NCBI RefSeq assembly: GCF_028583425.1
Contig: NC_072791.1
Span: forward strand, 31,503,368 to 31,567,367
Reading direction: 5' to 3'
Length of the DNA stretch: 64,000 nt
DNA from: Eublepharis macularius
Lineage: Eukaryota > Chordata > Lepidosauria > Squamata > Eublepharidae
Shown: positions 62,941 to 64,000 of the stretch, in pieces
Layout: every line of letters begins with the position of its first letter
Numbering within the stretch: position 1 is the first letter of the stretch
Position numbers and translations under genes: made by a program
Notes under the pieces: generated by a model
Told to the model about the DNA's origin: nothing
Seen by the model: the letters and a program-made list of their open reading frames with translations, nothing else
The model's database searches: none

Positions 62941-64000
62941 CATTTTCATCATCAAGATGAGTCTCATCTCCCATGGCTCCCTTCTAGAGTAGAAGGGGAA
63001 GGTGTGACTAAATGGTAGAGTACGATACACATTTGGATGCCCCTATTTCAACTCCGGGCAATTCCAATATTGTGTTGGAATATTAAAAAAGCAAAAATAC
63101 AGAGGCTATTTGGTCCATTTGTGGCATGTTTTTGTTCTGATTATAAACATATAATTTTTGTACAGAACTGAAATAAAAGTTGCCCCAAACACCATGGACT
63201 TCCATATCTTAAATACATGATCAACTAGTTCCGTAAGCTGTAATCATTTCCTTGTATTCCTTTCAAAGCATAAATGCCATGAGCAGCAACCCATCTGTGC
63301 ATGCCAGGTCTAGATGCCCTTTTCAGCACTAGTTTTCATCACTAGTTGAATGTGTAGCTAAGATTTCACAGAGTTATAAATGAGGGCTACTACTTTTCTG
63401 GTAGTTCTCATAGTGCATCTTTGGAATTGCATTTTTCATATTTTGATTGGGATTCAACTGGATACAGATGTACATCCTACCCTTGGTGAGGCAAAGAATA
63501 GGTGTTTTAAAAATGTTAAAATATGCACAACTCTTTTCAGTAAATGAGCAGCAAATTGAAGGAAGTTTGATATCCCTCTCAGAGTATACGTACTCTGATT
63601 TTGGTAACCTTCAAGCAAGTCTCTGACCCTTGCTTTCTCATTAAAATTAAAATTCTCATAAAAATTAAAATAAGAAAAGGCCACTTCTTAATATACCAAT
63701 GAAGTAAGAAAAATAGGGGGGAAATAGCTTTGCAAATGCAAACTTTGATCTTGGTTCTGCCGTCAGAATAGGTCTTGAAACAAGGTTGAAGGAAATGGAG
63801 CCATGGAAAAGCAGATCATCTTGGTTTAAACATTTTTATTGCATTCTTCTCTGGAAAGCTGAAATTGGAACTGTTATCATGGAAACTATGGTAGCAAACA
63901 GACTTGAAAGATGACCTCAATCTCAGGAGATCAGATAAATACTGTTGAAAGATTATAGTGCATTCCTGTGACCCTGCTACTGAACTCCTTTCCTGTTACC
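62941..64000. other. BTBD7 intron 3 to window end, unannotated
   Basis: AT-rich sequence without a recognised gene, exon or repeat. Confidence 0.45.

Noticed and set aside
56664..64000. A further BTBD7 exon (BACK region) in the last 7 kb
   Set aside because: I looked for a continuation of the protein after MLAQG in all three forward frames and saw none with flanking splice sites.

Overview
This is vertebrate nuclear DNA, most likely from a squamate reptile and plausibly a gecko. Several repeat types point that way. There are two abundant tRNA-derived SINE families, a Sauria-type SINE, and 5S rRNA-derived SINE pieces. CR1, L2-like and L1 LINE ends are present, as are a near-intact DIRS retrotransposon and many foldback elements. 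Nearly all of the window is intron or intergenic sequence, and only one host protein gene can be recognised.

The host gene is BTBD7 on the + strand. A GC-rich CpG-island promoter lies at about 18.45-19.25 kb and contains a non-coding first exon ending at 18795. Intron 1 runs from 18796 to 50480. Exon 2 (50481-50668) carries the start codon and the first 27 codons. Exon 3 (55584-56663) carries two BTB domains. I found no further BTBD7 exon before 64000, so the rest of the gene lies to the right. In mammals BTBD7 is head-to-head with UNC79. If that order is kept here, 1-18.4 kb is the start of UNC79 on the minus strand (5' intron), but I could not place a UNC79 exon.

Layout: 1-18.4 kb is repeat-dense flank holding MITEs, SINEs, an L1 with a nested Sauria-type SINE, and a broken Ty3/gypsy pol fragment. 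A small E-box minisatellite interrupted by a CR1 end lies just upstream of the promoter. 18.8-36.5 kb is intron 1 with a Penelope-like fragment bearing a hammerhead-like core and with 5S-derived SINE pieces. 36500-42170 is a young DIRS retrotransposon with gag, RT/RNase H/methyltransferase, tyrosine recombinase, inverted terminal repeats and an internal complementary region. 42.2-50.5 kb is the rest of intron 1. 50.7-55.6 kb is intron 2, which starts with a multi-hairpin array. 56.7-64 kb is intron 3, with LINE and LTR pieces.

The most interesting system is the DIRS element. Its gag and pol lie in the same frame, separated by one UGA followed by CUA. A clean hairpin starts 12 nt further on, and pol has no usable AUG of its own, which together suggest programmed stop-codon readthrough. 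Its inverted repeats also carry a convergent pair of consensus CTCF cores and NRF1-like palindromes, so the element could act as a small chromatin-loop and promoter module inside BTBD7 intron 1.
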